From IMG/VR virus record IMGVR_UViG_3300035180_000364, positions 1 through 40,780 of that record: a DNA stretch of 40,780 bases; one strand, 5' to 3'. Source of the stretch: a virus. The position numbers and the translations under genes are program-made. The notes beneath the pieces were generated by a model, which was given only the letters and a program-made list of their open reading frames with translations, was not told where the DNA came from and made no database searches. Shown here in pieces: positions 1-5,929 of this stretch. Position 1 is the first letter of the stretch. Each line of letters opens with the position of its first letter.

Positions 1-355
1 CAAAGTTGTTTTGGTCGCATACTTGCAGTAGAACTTTATTGAGCACATCTGCGATCTGGTCGTCGCCGTCTGAGCGTGGTTTGATGTTAAACGATGCACG
101 TTTGTTGATATACTGGCCGAGAATTGCGGAAACCGTAGGGCGAATTAGATTCAATGTCAGTGCTGGACGTTTCGTTTCAGCCAACTCTTTTAGGTCGGCC
201 TCATCCCACTGTTCCCCCGCGAAAAACGACTCGCAACGATCCGCGTCTGTCATCCATTTCTGATGCTTTGCATCGTATGCGCGGCGAAAACTCGCCATCT
301 GGTTAGCGGCTACTTCGTCTAGGTTCGTGGGAAAGTCGTTCTGATTTACGTCCAT
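1..355 (-). CDS. Phage portal protein, P22-like (partial, N-terminal part only)
   Basis: The reading frame opens at an ATG at 355 and runs off the left edge, so about 118 N-terminal residues are visible. Portal proteins form the dodecameric ring at one capsid vertex through which DNA is packaged and ejected. The visible part has a signature typical of P22-type podovirus portals: FFAGEQW near residue 45, then a KRPALTLNLIRP stretch near residue 65, then ILGQYINKR and IKPRSDGDD. It lies directly downstream of the large terminase, the normal place for portal. A strong sigma70-like promoter overlaps the end of terL just upstream. The ribosome site is weak. The family call is from remembered motif pattern; the missing C-terminal part cannot be judged. 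Confidence 0.85.
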   Translation of the reverse strand, partial: MDVNQNDFPTNLDEVAANQMASFRRAYDAKHQKWMTDADRCESFFAGEQWDEADLKELAETKRPALTLNLIRPTVSAILGQYINKRASFNIKPRSDGDDQIADVLNKVLLQVCDQNNF

Positions 356-382
356 TTCTAGGCTCTAGGGTTGATTATGTTC

Positions 383-412
383 TTTATAACACGCGGTCCC
401 CTAATATGTCAA
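383..412 (-). promoter_or_regulatory. Sigma70-like promoter in front of portal
   Basis: Read on the minus strand, TTGACA (412-407) is followed after 18 bases by TATAAA (388-383). This is a near-consensus host promoter. The -35 box overlaps the terL stop codon region and the portal start follows about 28 bases after the -10 box. It would give portal and the following morphogenesis genes their own transcription start. Confidence 0.65.
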
Positions 413-1932
413 GCACTCATGTGGGTTGTACCACCACGCACACCAAGCTTCTTCAATCTATCCTTCCAAGACGGTTTTGGCTTCTCCTTTGTCTCTTGCG
501 GTGGGGATACATCGTTAATCATCCAACCGATATACGCCAAGGCGTCCACCTGGTCATCGTTACGGCCGTTTGGGAATTTCAAAAGCTCCGCCTCGAAATC
601 AGATAGCCACCCAGCCTGCTTGGGAAACAGTACTTTACCCTGCTCCATACGGGCGATGATGTTCATAGCACGCGCCGCTTTGTTAGATCGGCCAGGTGAT
701 AGCTTACTAATCGTAATATAGTGCTTCTGCTCATACATGAGCTTTTCCAGGATAGGCTCGATAGTCGCCTTGAGTTGGCCCACCTCCATACCGTTCTGCT
801 GTGTTTTCCACTGTTTCGCCGTATCTAATATGGTCTGCGCCGTGTCTAGTGAGGTAGATCGCTTACGCACCACATCTAGGATGTACAAGTTCTGTAGCCT
901 GTCCACCCCGGCCACCACGCCGACCGTGTAGTCGGTGCCAACCCCAGTAGATAAGTCCCACGCCACGAATGTCGTCATGTCCAACGCGTCTGGTGCCTCG
1001 TCGTAGTATTTGAAGTTAGCAGCCTTGAACAGATCGCCCTCAGTCGGTACGGGGTTCTGCTGGTACAGCGCGTTCCAGTCGCGGGTACCTACCGTGTTTT
1101 TGATACGTAGCAGCGCCGTCTCGTCATAACGGGCCGGGTGAAGGGCCTCCCCAGCTCGGCGGTTCGGCTCGTCCACCTCTGCAATAGCTGGGTAGCGAAT
1201 GATCTTGAACGGATCAGCAGTGTTCTCCTCGATGCGCCCACCGAGGTCGTCCTCGTGCCAACGTGTTTGGATTAGAAGGATACCGGACTGCGGAGCAAGA
1301 CGGGTGTAGGCTGTTGAGGTGTACCAGTCCCAGTTATTACGGCGCGCTGCCTCGGACTCGGCCTCCTGTCTATTGGAAATCGGGTCATCGATAATCAGAA
1401 TGTTCGCGCCCTTGCCCGTCAAACCACCGTCGGTACCTACAGCCGTGTAGCCACCAAGACGTGTTGTCTTCCATGCGTCCACACTCGCCATGTCTTTGTG
1501 TAGCTTGGTATCTGGGAACACGTTTGCATAATCAGGGTCACGCAGCAACTCACGAGCTTTCTTCGACATCTCAACCGACAAGTTGGCCGCATATGAAGCC
1601 ATGACGATCTCGAGTGTTGGGGTACGGCCTAACGCCCAGGCCGGAAACATGATGGAAGCTAACTGGCTCTTACCATGACGCGGTGGCATAAAGATGGCCA
1701 GACGTGGTGACTTGCCAGCCAACACATCGTCGTAGAACTGCATCAACGCGTCTGCGATCTCTTTGTGCACCCATCCTGCTTGATAAGTTGGCATCATGCG
1801 TTTAACAAACTGTAGTAGATCGCGTCGGGCTAACTCACGGCTTGCGATCTCGCGCTTGGCACTGATGGCCAACTGTGCCATTTTATCCTCATTGGCGAAG
1901 GGTTTCGGCGGCTCTTTGTATTCGTCAGTCAT
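409..1932 (-). CDS. terL: Terminase large subunit (ATPase and nuclease)
   Basis: This is the packaging motor: it pumps DNA into the prohead through the portal and cuts the concatemer. The 507-residue length is normal for TerL. Visible motifs are a Walker A PPRHGKS at residues 83-89, a Walker B ILIIDDP at 178-184, a coupling-type IQTRWHEDD at 221-229, and the RNase H-like nuclease with VAWDLS near residue 326 and GRNDDQVDALAY at 456-467. These fit the Terminase_6 / Terminase_6C pattern. The start overlaps the end of the small subunit gene by 8 bases, so translation is probably coupled. The C-terminus is basic and probably contacts portal (inference). Confidence 0.95.
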   Translation of the reverse strand: MTDEYKEPPKPFANEDKMAQLAISAKREIASRELARRDLLQFVKRMMPTYQAGWVHKEIADALMQFYDDVLAGKSPRLAIFMPPRHGKSQLASIMFPAWALGRTPTLEIVMASYAANLSVEMSKKARELLRDPDYANVFPDTKLHKDMASVDAWKTTRLGGYTAVGTDGGLTGKGANILIIDDPISNRQEAESEAARRNNWDWYTSTAYTRLAPQSGILLIQTRWHEDDLGGRIEENTADPFKIIRYPAIAEVDEPNRRAGEALHPARYDETALLRIKNTVGTRDWNALYQQNPVPTEGDLFKAANFKYYDEAPDALDMTTFVAWDLSTGVGTDYTVGVVAGVDRLQNLYILDVVRKRSTSLDTAQTILDTAKQWKTQQNGMEVGQLKATIEPILEKLMYEQKHYITISKLSPGRSNKAARAMNIIARMEQGKVLFPKQAGWLSDFEAELLKFPNGRNDDQVDALAYIGWMINDVSPPQETKEKPKPSWKDRLKKLGVRGGTTHMSA

Positions 1933-2311
1933 CGATCAGCTCCCCCTCAATCACATCACTGGTATCATTAATGAGGCGTAGTAGATCGTCGTTGGACATA
2001 GAGGTGATCTGCTTCTGTGCTTCCTCGAACGTGCCTTGGATCGTCACTGTCTGTTCTGGGGCATACAGGCCGTGCAGTTTACCCAGCTCTTTAGCCGCGT
2101 TTACCATCTCTGATGAGGTGTCTGCGTTCTCGTATGCCTCAAGTAACATGTTAGTGACAAGACCACGGTTGATCTGGCGTCGTGCGCGGGATGAGATTCG
2201 GTCTAAGCGTGACATGCCTACCCTCGTTATTTCTTTAATATGGTTCGGAGAGTAGCCGTCCTGCTGCATTATAAAAGCGACTTTCTCTGCCGTAGACAGA
2301 TGTACTTTCAT
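1925..2311 (-). CDS. terS: Terminase small subunit
   Basis: A 128-residue protein directly upstream of terL and overlapping it by 8 bases. TerS recognises the phage DNA and hands it to TerL. Residues 1-45 look like a helix-turn-helix region (STAEKVAFIMQQ, then HIKEITRVGMSRLDRIS), the middle is helical, and the C-terminus is acidic (DVIEGELIDD), as expected for a TerL-binding tail. The ATG at 2311 has a clear AGGAGA ribosome site. The identification rests mainly on position and the HTH-plus-acidic-tail layout, because small subunits diverge quickly. Confidence 0.82.
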   Translation of the reverse strand: MKVHLSTAEKVAFIMQQDGYSPNHIKEITRVGMSRLDRISSRARRQINRGLVTNMLLEAYENADTSSEMVNAAKELGKLHGLYAPEQTVTIQGTFEEAQKQITSMSNDDLLRLINDTSDVIEGELIDD

Positions 2312-2335
2312 TATGTCTCCTAATAGTGCTTTGGT

Positions 2336-2364
2336 AGTTTACGGGGTAGGGGGCGGCATGTCAA
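2336..2364 (-). promoter_or_regulatory. Sigma70-like promoter for terS and the late module
   Basis: On the minus strand a perfect TTGACA (2364-2359) is followed after exactly 17 bases by TAAACT (2341-2336), 4 of 6 matches to TATAAT. The terS start is 25 bases further on. The spacer is unusually rich in C on the coding strand. This is the most likely start point for terS-terL transcription by host RNA polymerase. Confidence 0.65.
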
Positions 2365-2480
2365 GTGGGGGGATTTTGTGGGAAATTTGCGCGTAGATTG
2401 TCTCCCCCTGTCCCAGCGACGCGGGGGCATCAACCCGATTCGCCTTTTTTGCGCGTCACTTTTCCGATTTTCAAATTCAA

Positions 2481-2503
2481 AAAATCAGTAAGTCGTTGAT
2501 TTT
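2481..2503. terminator. AT-rich stem-loop between the RHH gene and terS
   Basis: AAAATCA (2481-2487) pairs with TGATTTT (2497-2503) around a 9-base loop. On the minus strand the stem ends in a run of T, so it could end transcription of the RHH gene. The stem is weak. The rest of 2312-2526 holds the terS promoter, a C-rich and a G-rich tract near 2400-2425, and no gene that I can support. Confidence 0.35.
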
Positions 2504-2526
2504 ATTAGCCTTTATGTATGCACATC

Positions 2527-2754
2527 CTAGCGTGACACATTACTAACCCGTTGATTATTAAGGCGTTCATATTCTCGCTCGATTGCGCCTATAATAAGCG
2601 TAGACAATACAAAGGACGGGTTTATCCGCCTTATATCATCGAGTTTATTAATAACATCGGGTGACATCTTAAAAGACACTTGTTTATAGCCTTTGTCTTT
2701 GAGTCGTTTGTTATATGCCTTATCTGCCTTTAGTTGTGATTCATACTTTGCCAT
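2527..2754 (-). CDS. Small ribbon-helix-helix (Arc/MetJ-type) DNA-binding protein
   Basis: A 75-residue basic protein. Residues 24-60 have the RHH layout: a beta strand KQVSFKMS that would enter the major groove, then helix one (PDVINKLDDIRRI), a turn around NPSF, and helix two (VLSTLIIGAIEREYERL). The N-terminal 23 residues are charged and probably extended or helical. RHH proteins act as dimers on short operators and are usually repressors. The gene is divergent from the unknown gene at 3005, with the two near-identical promoter-leaders between them, so it may regulate itself and that gene (inference). The ribosome site is poor. It could instead be the antitoxin-like half of a pair, but no toxin is adjacent. 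Confidence 0.7.
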   Translation of the reverse strand: MAKYESQLKADKAYNKRLKDKGYKQVSFKMSPDVINKLDDIRRINPSFVLSTLIIGAIEREYERLNNQRVSNVSR

Positions 2755-2798
2755 GATGTTGTTTTATATACCTTTATTGGGTTTTTAGTGGAAAATGC

Positions 2799-2827
2799 TT
2801 GACTTCATGCCGTACATTCGATAATAA
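2799..2827 (+). promoter_or_regulatory. Promoter, copy A, for the gene at 3005
   Basis: TTGACT at 2799-2804. The -10 box is GATAAT (2820-2825, spacing 15) or the overlapping TAATAA (2822-2827, spacing 17). The AT-rich stretch makes the exact -10 uncertain. It faces the gene at 3005, away from the RHH gene. Confidence 0.55.
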
Positions 2828-2879
2828 TAAAAGCGTCGAAAGGCAAACGCCCGCCGACAAAACGAAAGACGAATAGCCC

Positions 2880-2908
2880 TTGACTTTTTACCGTGTATTC
2901 GATAACAT
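2880..2908 (+). promoter_or_regulatory. Promoter, copy B, for the gene at 3005
   Basis: TTGACT at 2880-2885, with GATAAC (2901-2906, spacing 15) or TAACAT (2903-2908, spacing 17) as -10 box. It is the second copy of the duplicated promoter-leader and the one nearest to the gene. Confidence 0.5.
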
Positions 2909-2941
2909 AGAAAGCGTCAAAGGCAATCGCCTCGATAAAAA

Positions 2942-2991
2942 GATACGCATAACAAAGCGTATCACGTAACCAAACAAACGCCATAAGGCGT
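2942..2991 (+). promoter_or_regulatory. 5' leader stem-loops before the gene at 3005
   Basis: Two stems lie between promoter B and the start codon. GATACGC (2942-2948) pairs with GCGTATC (2957-2963) around 8 bases, and ACGCC (2978-2982) pairs with GGCGT (2987-2991) around ATAA. The second stem sits three bases before the AAGGA ribosome site, so it could limit or help ribosome access. A small AGGC/GCCT stem is also present at 2921-2932. Confidence 0.45.
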
Positions 2992-3004
2992 AAAGGAATT
3001 ATAA

Positions 3005-3634
3005 ATGAACACTTCTTCATTGACCACTGCTATCCGCTCTTTAATCGCTAGTCATGGCGATAATAAACAACAATTACATGACCTTGCCGCGCAAGGTATT
3101 AAACATGCTTTAGAGCATGGGGATAGCAATGCTCTTGCTGTTACCAAAGAGCTGATTAGTATCGACCACACGGGCTTTCTATCCAAAGTGATTAGAATGG
3201 TTGACTTCGACCTACCAACCAAATTAGGGCGGCGTTTTGCGCTTAACAAAGCGCGTGGGAATGAGAGCGACGCTCTCAAGTTATGGGATTCAGCGTTTGA
3301 AGAGGCAGAAGCCAAAACGTTTGACGTTGAAAGCGCAACGGCATACGCTAATGATGCAAATGCTAAAATAGCAGTAAATACCGCTAAAATATTCCAATTA
3401 TCGGATTGGCTCGCCAATGCAACCGATGCCCCTAGCGTAGCACTAGAGGCAGTAGGGGCGGCTATCGACACTGCACACAAGCAAGTAACGGGATGGCAAT
3501 CAGATGTACGCGCCATTGCGTTCCTTTCTAGCGGCTCGGCAGACTATCCGCGCCTATCAGAACGCGATTTCGCCGCGTTTGAACGCGCCCTTTCTCGCAT
3601 GGTCAAACGTTTTGGCGGTAAATTGCCAGAATAA
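3005..3634 (+). CDS. Unknown protein, single-gene transcription unit (moron-like)
   Basis: A 209-residue protein that I do not recognise. The start is ATG at 3005 with ribosome site AAGGA. The sequence looks mostly alpha-helical and Ala-rich, with no signal peptide or membrane segment. Residues 1-90 are mixed polar helices. Residues 95-160 are Ala/Asn-rich (AYANDANAKIAVNTAKI). The C-terminus is basic (FERALSRMVKRFGGKLPE). It has two promoters, a structured leader and a private hairpin terminator, and lies between minus-strand late genes and the early operon. That is the usual layout of a moron, an added gene expressed on its own. Its role could be host takeover, defence or regulation; the sequence does not say which. 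Confidence 0.75.
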   Translation: MNTSSLTTAIRSLIASHGDNKQQLHDLAAQGIKHALEHGDSNALAVTKELISIDHTGFLSKVIRMVDFDLPTKLGRRFALNKARGNESDALKLWDSAFEEAEAKTFDVESATAYANDANAKIAVNTAKIFQLSDWLANATDAPSVALEAVGAAIDTAHKQVTGWQSDVRAIAFLSSGSADYPRLSERDFAAFERALSRMVKRFGGKLPE

Positions 3635-3643
3635 TAACCATCA

Positions 3644-3671
3644 TAGGTATCACCCGCAAAGGTGATACCTA
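3644..3671 (+). terminator. Strong stem-loop terminator after the gene at 3005
   Basis: TAGGTATCACC (3644-3654) pairs perfectly with GGTGATACCTA (3661-3671) around the loop CGCAAA. The 11-base-pair stem starts nine bases after the stop codon. There is only a weak T/A-rich tail after it, so it could be a terminator or a protective 3' stem. Confidence 0.65.
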
Positions 3672-4137
3672 CTTAATATAGTGTGCAAATATAAACCAAC
3701 GTTTTATATTTGTTCATTAAAAACCTACGCGAAAAGTAAGCGGTATCTGGCTTATAACAAGGCATTGGATACGCGCGAAAACCTTTGCTTCAATAATTGA
3801 CGGCTTTAGTAGTCTGTTAATTTAGGGGTAAAGACAAAGCCGCCGTTGAATCTTAGGATAATGGCGCGCTGGCAATCGACCAGCGATATAGTGTAGGGAC
3901 TGGAAAAACTAGCAATCGCCCGTTTTGCGGCATTGTACAGGCTATAATTGTGCCTTGTGTGTTGGTAGGTAAACAATCCGCCGAACATAAAAGGAACAGT
4001 TGAATAGTCTGGACGATGTGGACAAAAAGCGTCCAACGCAAAACGGATTGGTTGCTAGTCAAATAGTAGAATGCTTCAGGTTTGCTGAGGCTTTTGCACA
4101 TCTGCCATTTGACTAGCGACCATTGCAAGATTGGGGG
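3672..4137. other. Gene-poor stretch between the moron-like gene and the repeat region
   Basis: No convincing gene was found. Minus-strand frames at 3806-4036 and 3853-4158 exist but start only at TTG and lack ribosome sites. One structured element stands out: CGGCTTT (3801-3807) pairs with AAAGCCG (3836-3842), and inside it GTCT (3812-3815) pairs with AGAC (3832-3835), giving a bulged stem with a 16-base loop. The stretch may be decayed coding DNA or a small RNA. Confidence 0.4.
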
Positions 4138-4186
4138 AACAACCGAACGGCTAAACAACCGAAACGGCTAAACAACCGAACAAACG
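4138..4186 (+). repeat. Three tandem 16-17 base direct repeats
   Basis: The unit AACAACCGAACGGCTA occurs at 4138-4153, again with one added A at 4154-4170, and a third partial copy begins at 4171. The repeats are head to tail without spacers. They lie just upstream of the iteron-like block and probably belong to the same control or replication region. Confidence 0.7.
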
Positions 4187-4213
4187 TTCTGCCAATCCAC
4201 CAACCAAACGTAA

Positions 4214-4317
4214 GTTTGTTAGACTTTGGGGGTCAAAGTTAGACTTTGAAGGGGGGGAGAAACTCCTATATTTCAGACTCTTTTTTTATACTTTTGACGT
4301 TATAAAGTCTAACAAAC
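4214..4317. repeat. Perfect 14-base inverted repeat plus extra half sites
   Basis: GTTTGTTAGACTTT (4214-4227) is the exact reverse complement of AAAGTCTAACAAAC (4304-4317), with 76 bases between the arms. The core GTTAGACTTTG is also present at 4238-4248, exactly 20 bases after the copy at 4218-4228, and a variant GTTGGACTTTG is at 4361-4371. The 20-base step is two helical turns, so proteins would bind on the same DNA face. Confidence 0.7.
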
Positions 4318-4412
4318 CCTAACAAACTCTTTAACGCTATGTTCTTGCAAGCTTTTTTCTGTTGGACTTTGCTTTTTAGAAATCTAACAACTCCTAACAA
4401 ATCCTAACAACT
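4308..4412 (+). repeat. Iteron-like 10-base repeats YCTAACAANH (five copies)
   Basis: Copies are at 4308-4317, 4318-4327, 4383-4392, 4393-4402 and 4403-4412. Each reads TCTAACAA or CCTAACAA plus two variable bases. They occur as a pair and a triplet, always with an exact 10-base step. The gap between them contains T-rich tracts. The arrangement resembles initiator iterons or a cooperative regulator array. It sits directly upstream of the main early promoter, so it may be a replication origin, a control site for early genes, or both (inference). Confidence 0.65.
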
Positions 4413-4420
4413 TTTTTGTC

Positions 4421-4453
4421 TTGCCGAGTTGTTCCGACAATGGGTATTATACC
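4421..4453 (+). promoter_or_regulatory. Probable main early promoter with a palindrome over the -10 box
   Basis: TTGCCG (4421-4426), 18-base spacer, TATTAT (4445-4450). The -10 box lies inside the palindrome GGTATTATACC (4443-4453), which could be an operator. The first early gene starts at 4484 after a GGAGG ribosome site. No other good promoter is seen before the one at 14268, so this one may drive about ten kilobases of early genes apart from the leaky terminator at 4740. Confidence 0.5.
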
Positions 4454-4483
4454 ACAACTTATTAACCAACTGGAGGATAAATT

Positions 4484-4723
4484 ATGCCAGAAGAGGTATG
4501 GCGACCACTGGACTTGCTAGTACCGCCGCACGACAATCCAAAGGTAAACCTACGTGACCTTGGTTATGAGATTTCTAGTAAAAAGGCTGTCTCATTATTC
4601 CATAAGGACGGCCGTGTACAGGTATGGCGTGACACAAAGAGTGTGCGTGTGCCGCTGGGGTGGATGACCGCCTCCGTCAACGTAGACAAAGCGCACCGCA
4701 AATTGTTTCCCGAGCTATACTAA
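4484..4723 (+). CDS. Unknown small protein, first gene of the early region
   Basis: 79 residues, not recognised. The ATG has a strong GGAGG site. The sequence starts with a proline-rich part (WRPLDLLVPPHDNP), then a mixed alpha/beta part with many charged residues (SKKAVSLFHKDGRVQVWRD) and a conserved-looking VPLGWMTASVN. No membrane segment. It is the first gene after the main early promoter and is followed by its own terminator, so it is probably made early and in excess. Such first-position proteins often act on the host, but nothing in the sequence proves this. Confidence 0.7.
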   Translation: MPEEVWRPLDLLVPPHDNPKVNLRDLGYEISSKKAVSLFHKDGRVQVWRDTKSVRVPLGWMTASVNVDKAHRKLFPELY

Positions 4724-4739
4724 AAACGCTCACCCAAAC

Positions 4740-4765
4740 ACCTCCAGTTATCTGGGGGTTTTCTT
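4740..4765 (+). terminator. Rho-independent terminator after the first early gene
   Basis: ACCTCCAG (4740-4747) pairs with CTGGGGGT (4752-4759) around TTAT, with one G-T pair, and is followed by TTTTCTTT. This is a standard terminator shape. Since genes in the same direction start 25 bases later, it is probably partial and sets the ratio between the first gene and the rest. Confidence 0.65.
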
Positions 4766-4789
4766 TGTCCAAAAAGAGGTAATCGAAAA

Positions 4790-4936
4790 ATGAAATACTC
4801 ATTATTCTTCAACGCGGCTCGCCGTGAACAAACGCACAACAACGTCACCCCCGTCAGTCAACTGGGGACGGACGTAATTACCATCGCAGTGTACGGAACG
4901 GTGTTCGCCGTTGCATTACTAGCCTATCTTTCATAA
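4790..4936 (+). CDS. Small single-pass membrane protein
   Basis: 48 residues from the ATG at 4790, with the ribosome site AGAGGTAA. Residues 1-28 are polar with several Asn, Gln and Arg. Residues 29-48 form one membrane segment ending at the C-terminus (VITIAVYGTVFAVALLAYLS). This is a tail-anchored layout with the N-terminus probably in the cytoplasm. It overlaps nothing but is spaced tightly with its neighbours. Function unknown; small early membrane proteins in phages often block superinfection or change host membrane enzymes. Confidence 0.6.
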   Translation: MKYSLFFNAARREQTHNNVTPVSQLGTDVITIAVYGTVFAVALLAYLS

Positions 4937-4946
4937 GGAGATCGTC

Positions 4947-5126
4947 ATGCCAAACGCCTCATGGCTGTTAACTCAGCCTGTAATGACTAGCGCATCATTC
5001 GTGCGCCCTACTGAACGCCGTAACACTGGCAGACGTACAAGCAACGGGGCGCACTTGCGCCCAAGAACCCTACAAGAATTAGGGTCGGGCTGTTACAGAA
5101 CAGTAGCACGCCCGCAGTCAGTATGA
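4947..5126 (+). CDS. Small basic unknown protein
   Basis: 59 residues from the ATG at 4947, with an AAGGAG ribosome site. Strongly basic, with a cluster RPTERRNTGRRTSNG in the middle and a single Cys near the end. No membrane segment. The stop codon overlaps the start of the next gene as ATGA, so the two are translationally coupled. The overlap and the ribosome site support it as a real gene. No function can be assigned; the charge suggests nucleic acid binding. Confidence 0.55.
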   Translation: MPNASWLLTQPVMTSASFVRPTERRNTGRRTSNGAHLRPRTLQELGSGCYRTVARPQSV

Positions 5127-5929
5127 ACATTGACGAGGCTATACGCCTCGTTTCCGAATTACCATCAAACCCGCGGGGCGACGACGTATATTCTAAACGT
5201 CAAGCCGAGGCTGCCGCTATATTCAAGCGGGTTGCCGCACTACCACGCTTTGTGGTGAGTAGCTATGACAACACGACAAAGCCACCAGCTCTGTATAGAT
5301 GGACTGGGGAGCCGATGCCCTATCCTGCATTGACCGTAGTTCGTTCGGCGCCTGAGTGGAAGATGGTACTGGTTATGGCGCTAGGGTACAAGGACGATGC
5401 GGTGTACGTGGCACTTTCTTCCGTACAAGGCGGCACGGCGGTACCTGTCTTGACGGTTATCTACGAGTTCGACACTGCCGCGAACGAATGGACAGCGCGC
5501 TATCTCCCATTATGGGAGAAGCTCGATCCTAGGTCGGCTGACCATGAGCCACATTTCCTGGGTTTCGCCAGGGTAGTGGTTGGCGACGCGGTAGAGGTAC
5601 TGGCGGGCATTAAGACTGCCCAATACCTGACCACACAATCGATAATAAAACCTAGGGGCAAGAAGAAGAGCGGGCGCACATTGCCCCTTGTCACGCTACA
5701 CACGGTCACGATCAATCCTAACCCGCCACCCGTCGTTACAAATACCAGTGGTCAACGTACTGGCGTTCGTCAACGTGAGCACTGGAGGCGTGGTACGTGG
5801 TGCACAATCAAGAGAACAGGCACACGCTACTGGCGCAGTGCCTGTAAAGCAGGTGACGCCTCGCTAGGTGTCATCATAAAAGACTATGTAATCGAAGGAA
5901 ACAAAGATGAACCATCAACAAATCGCTAA
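5123..5929 (+). CDS. Unknown protein with a C-terminal HWRRG phage motif
   Basis: 268 residues. The N-terminal 200 residues are mixed alpha/beta and not recognised. Residues 220-260 carry HWRRGTW, then TGTRYWRSACKAGD, then GVIIKDYVI. This matches in outline a short C-terminal motif (H-x-RRG-H-W, a glycine, a Trp, then GD and DY) often seen in phage proteins of unknown function. A basic linker (IIKPRGKKKSGR) precedes it. The start overlaps the previous stop and its end overlaps the AAA ATPase gene by 23 bases, so it belongs to the same operon. It may be a partner of that ATPase (inference from position only). Confidence 0.75.
   Translation: MNIDEAIRLVSELPSNPRGDDVYSKRQAEAAAIFKRVAALPRFVVSSYDNTTKPPALYRWTGEPMPYPALTVVRSAPEWKMVLVMALGYKDDAVYVALSSVQGGTAVPVLTVIYEFDTAANEWTARYLPLWEKLDPRSADHEPHFLGFARVVVGDAVEVLAGIKTAQYLTTQSIIKPRGKKKSGRTLPLVTLHTVTINPNPPPVVTNTSGQRTGVRQREHWRRGTWCTIKRTGTRYWRSACKAGDASLGVIIKDYVIEGNKDEPSTNR

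Larger units (their letters stand above)
2798..2934 (+). repeat. Direct repeat of a promoter plus leader (two copies, 81 bases apart)
   Basis: Copy A covers about 2798-2852 and copy B about 2879-2934. Both read CTTGACTT, then CCGT, then ATTCGATAA, then AAAGCGTC, then AAAGGCAA and CGCC. They differ at scattered positions and by one base of length. Each copy starts with a -35 box and ends with a small GGC/GCC stem. The copies are diverged but collinear, so this is an old duplication of a promoter and the start of its transcript. Confidence 0.8.

Noticed and set aside
2805-3020. Minus-strand frame of 71 codons over the promoter repeats
   Set aside because: It covers the duplicated promoters and the start of the gene at 3005, so it is very probably a chance frame created by the repeats.
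3801-3842. Possible tRNA or tRNA-like element
   Set aside because: The outer stem pairs, but there is no T-arm consensus, anticodon stem or CCA-like end; I keep it only as a stem-loop.
3806-4036. Minus-strand open frame of 76 codons with protein-like composition
   Set aside because: It begins only at TTG, has no ribosome site, and a stop lies just upstream in frame. It could be a fragment of a decayed gene, but the evidence is too weak to call.
3853-4158. Minus-strand open frame of 101 codons
   Set aside because: No ATG or GTG start or ribosome site, overlaps the other weak frame and runs into the tandem repeats.
4138-4186. CRISPR-like array
   Set aside because: The repeats are head to tail with no spacers, so this is a tandem repeat and not a CRISPR array.
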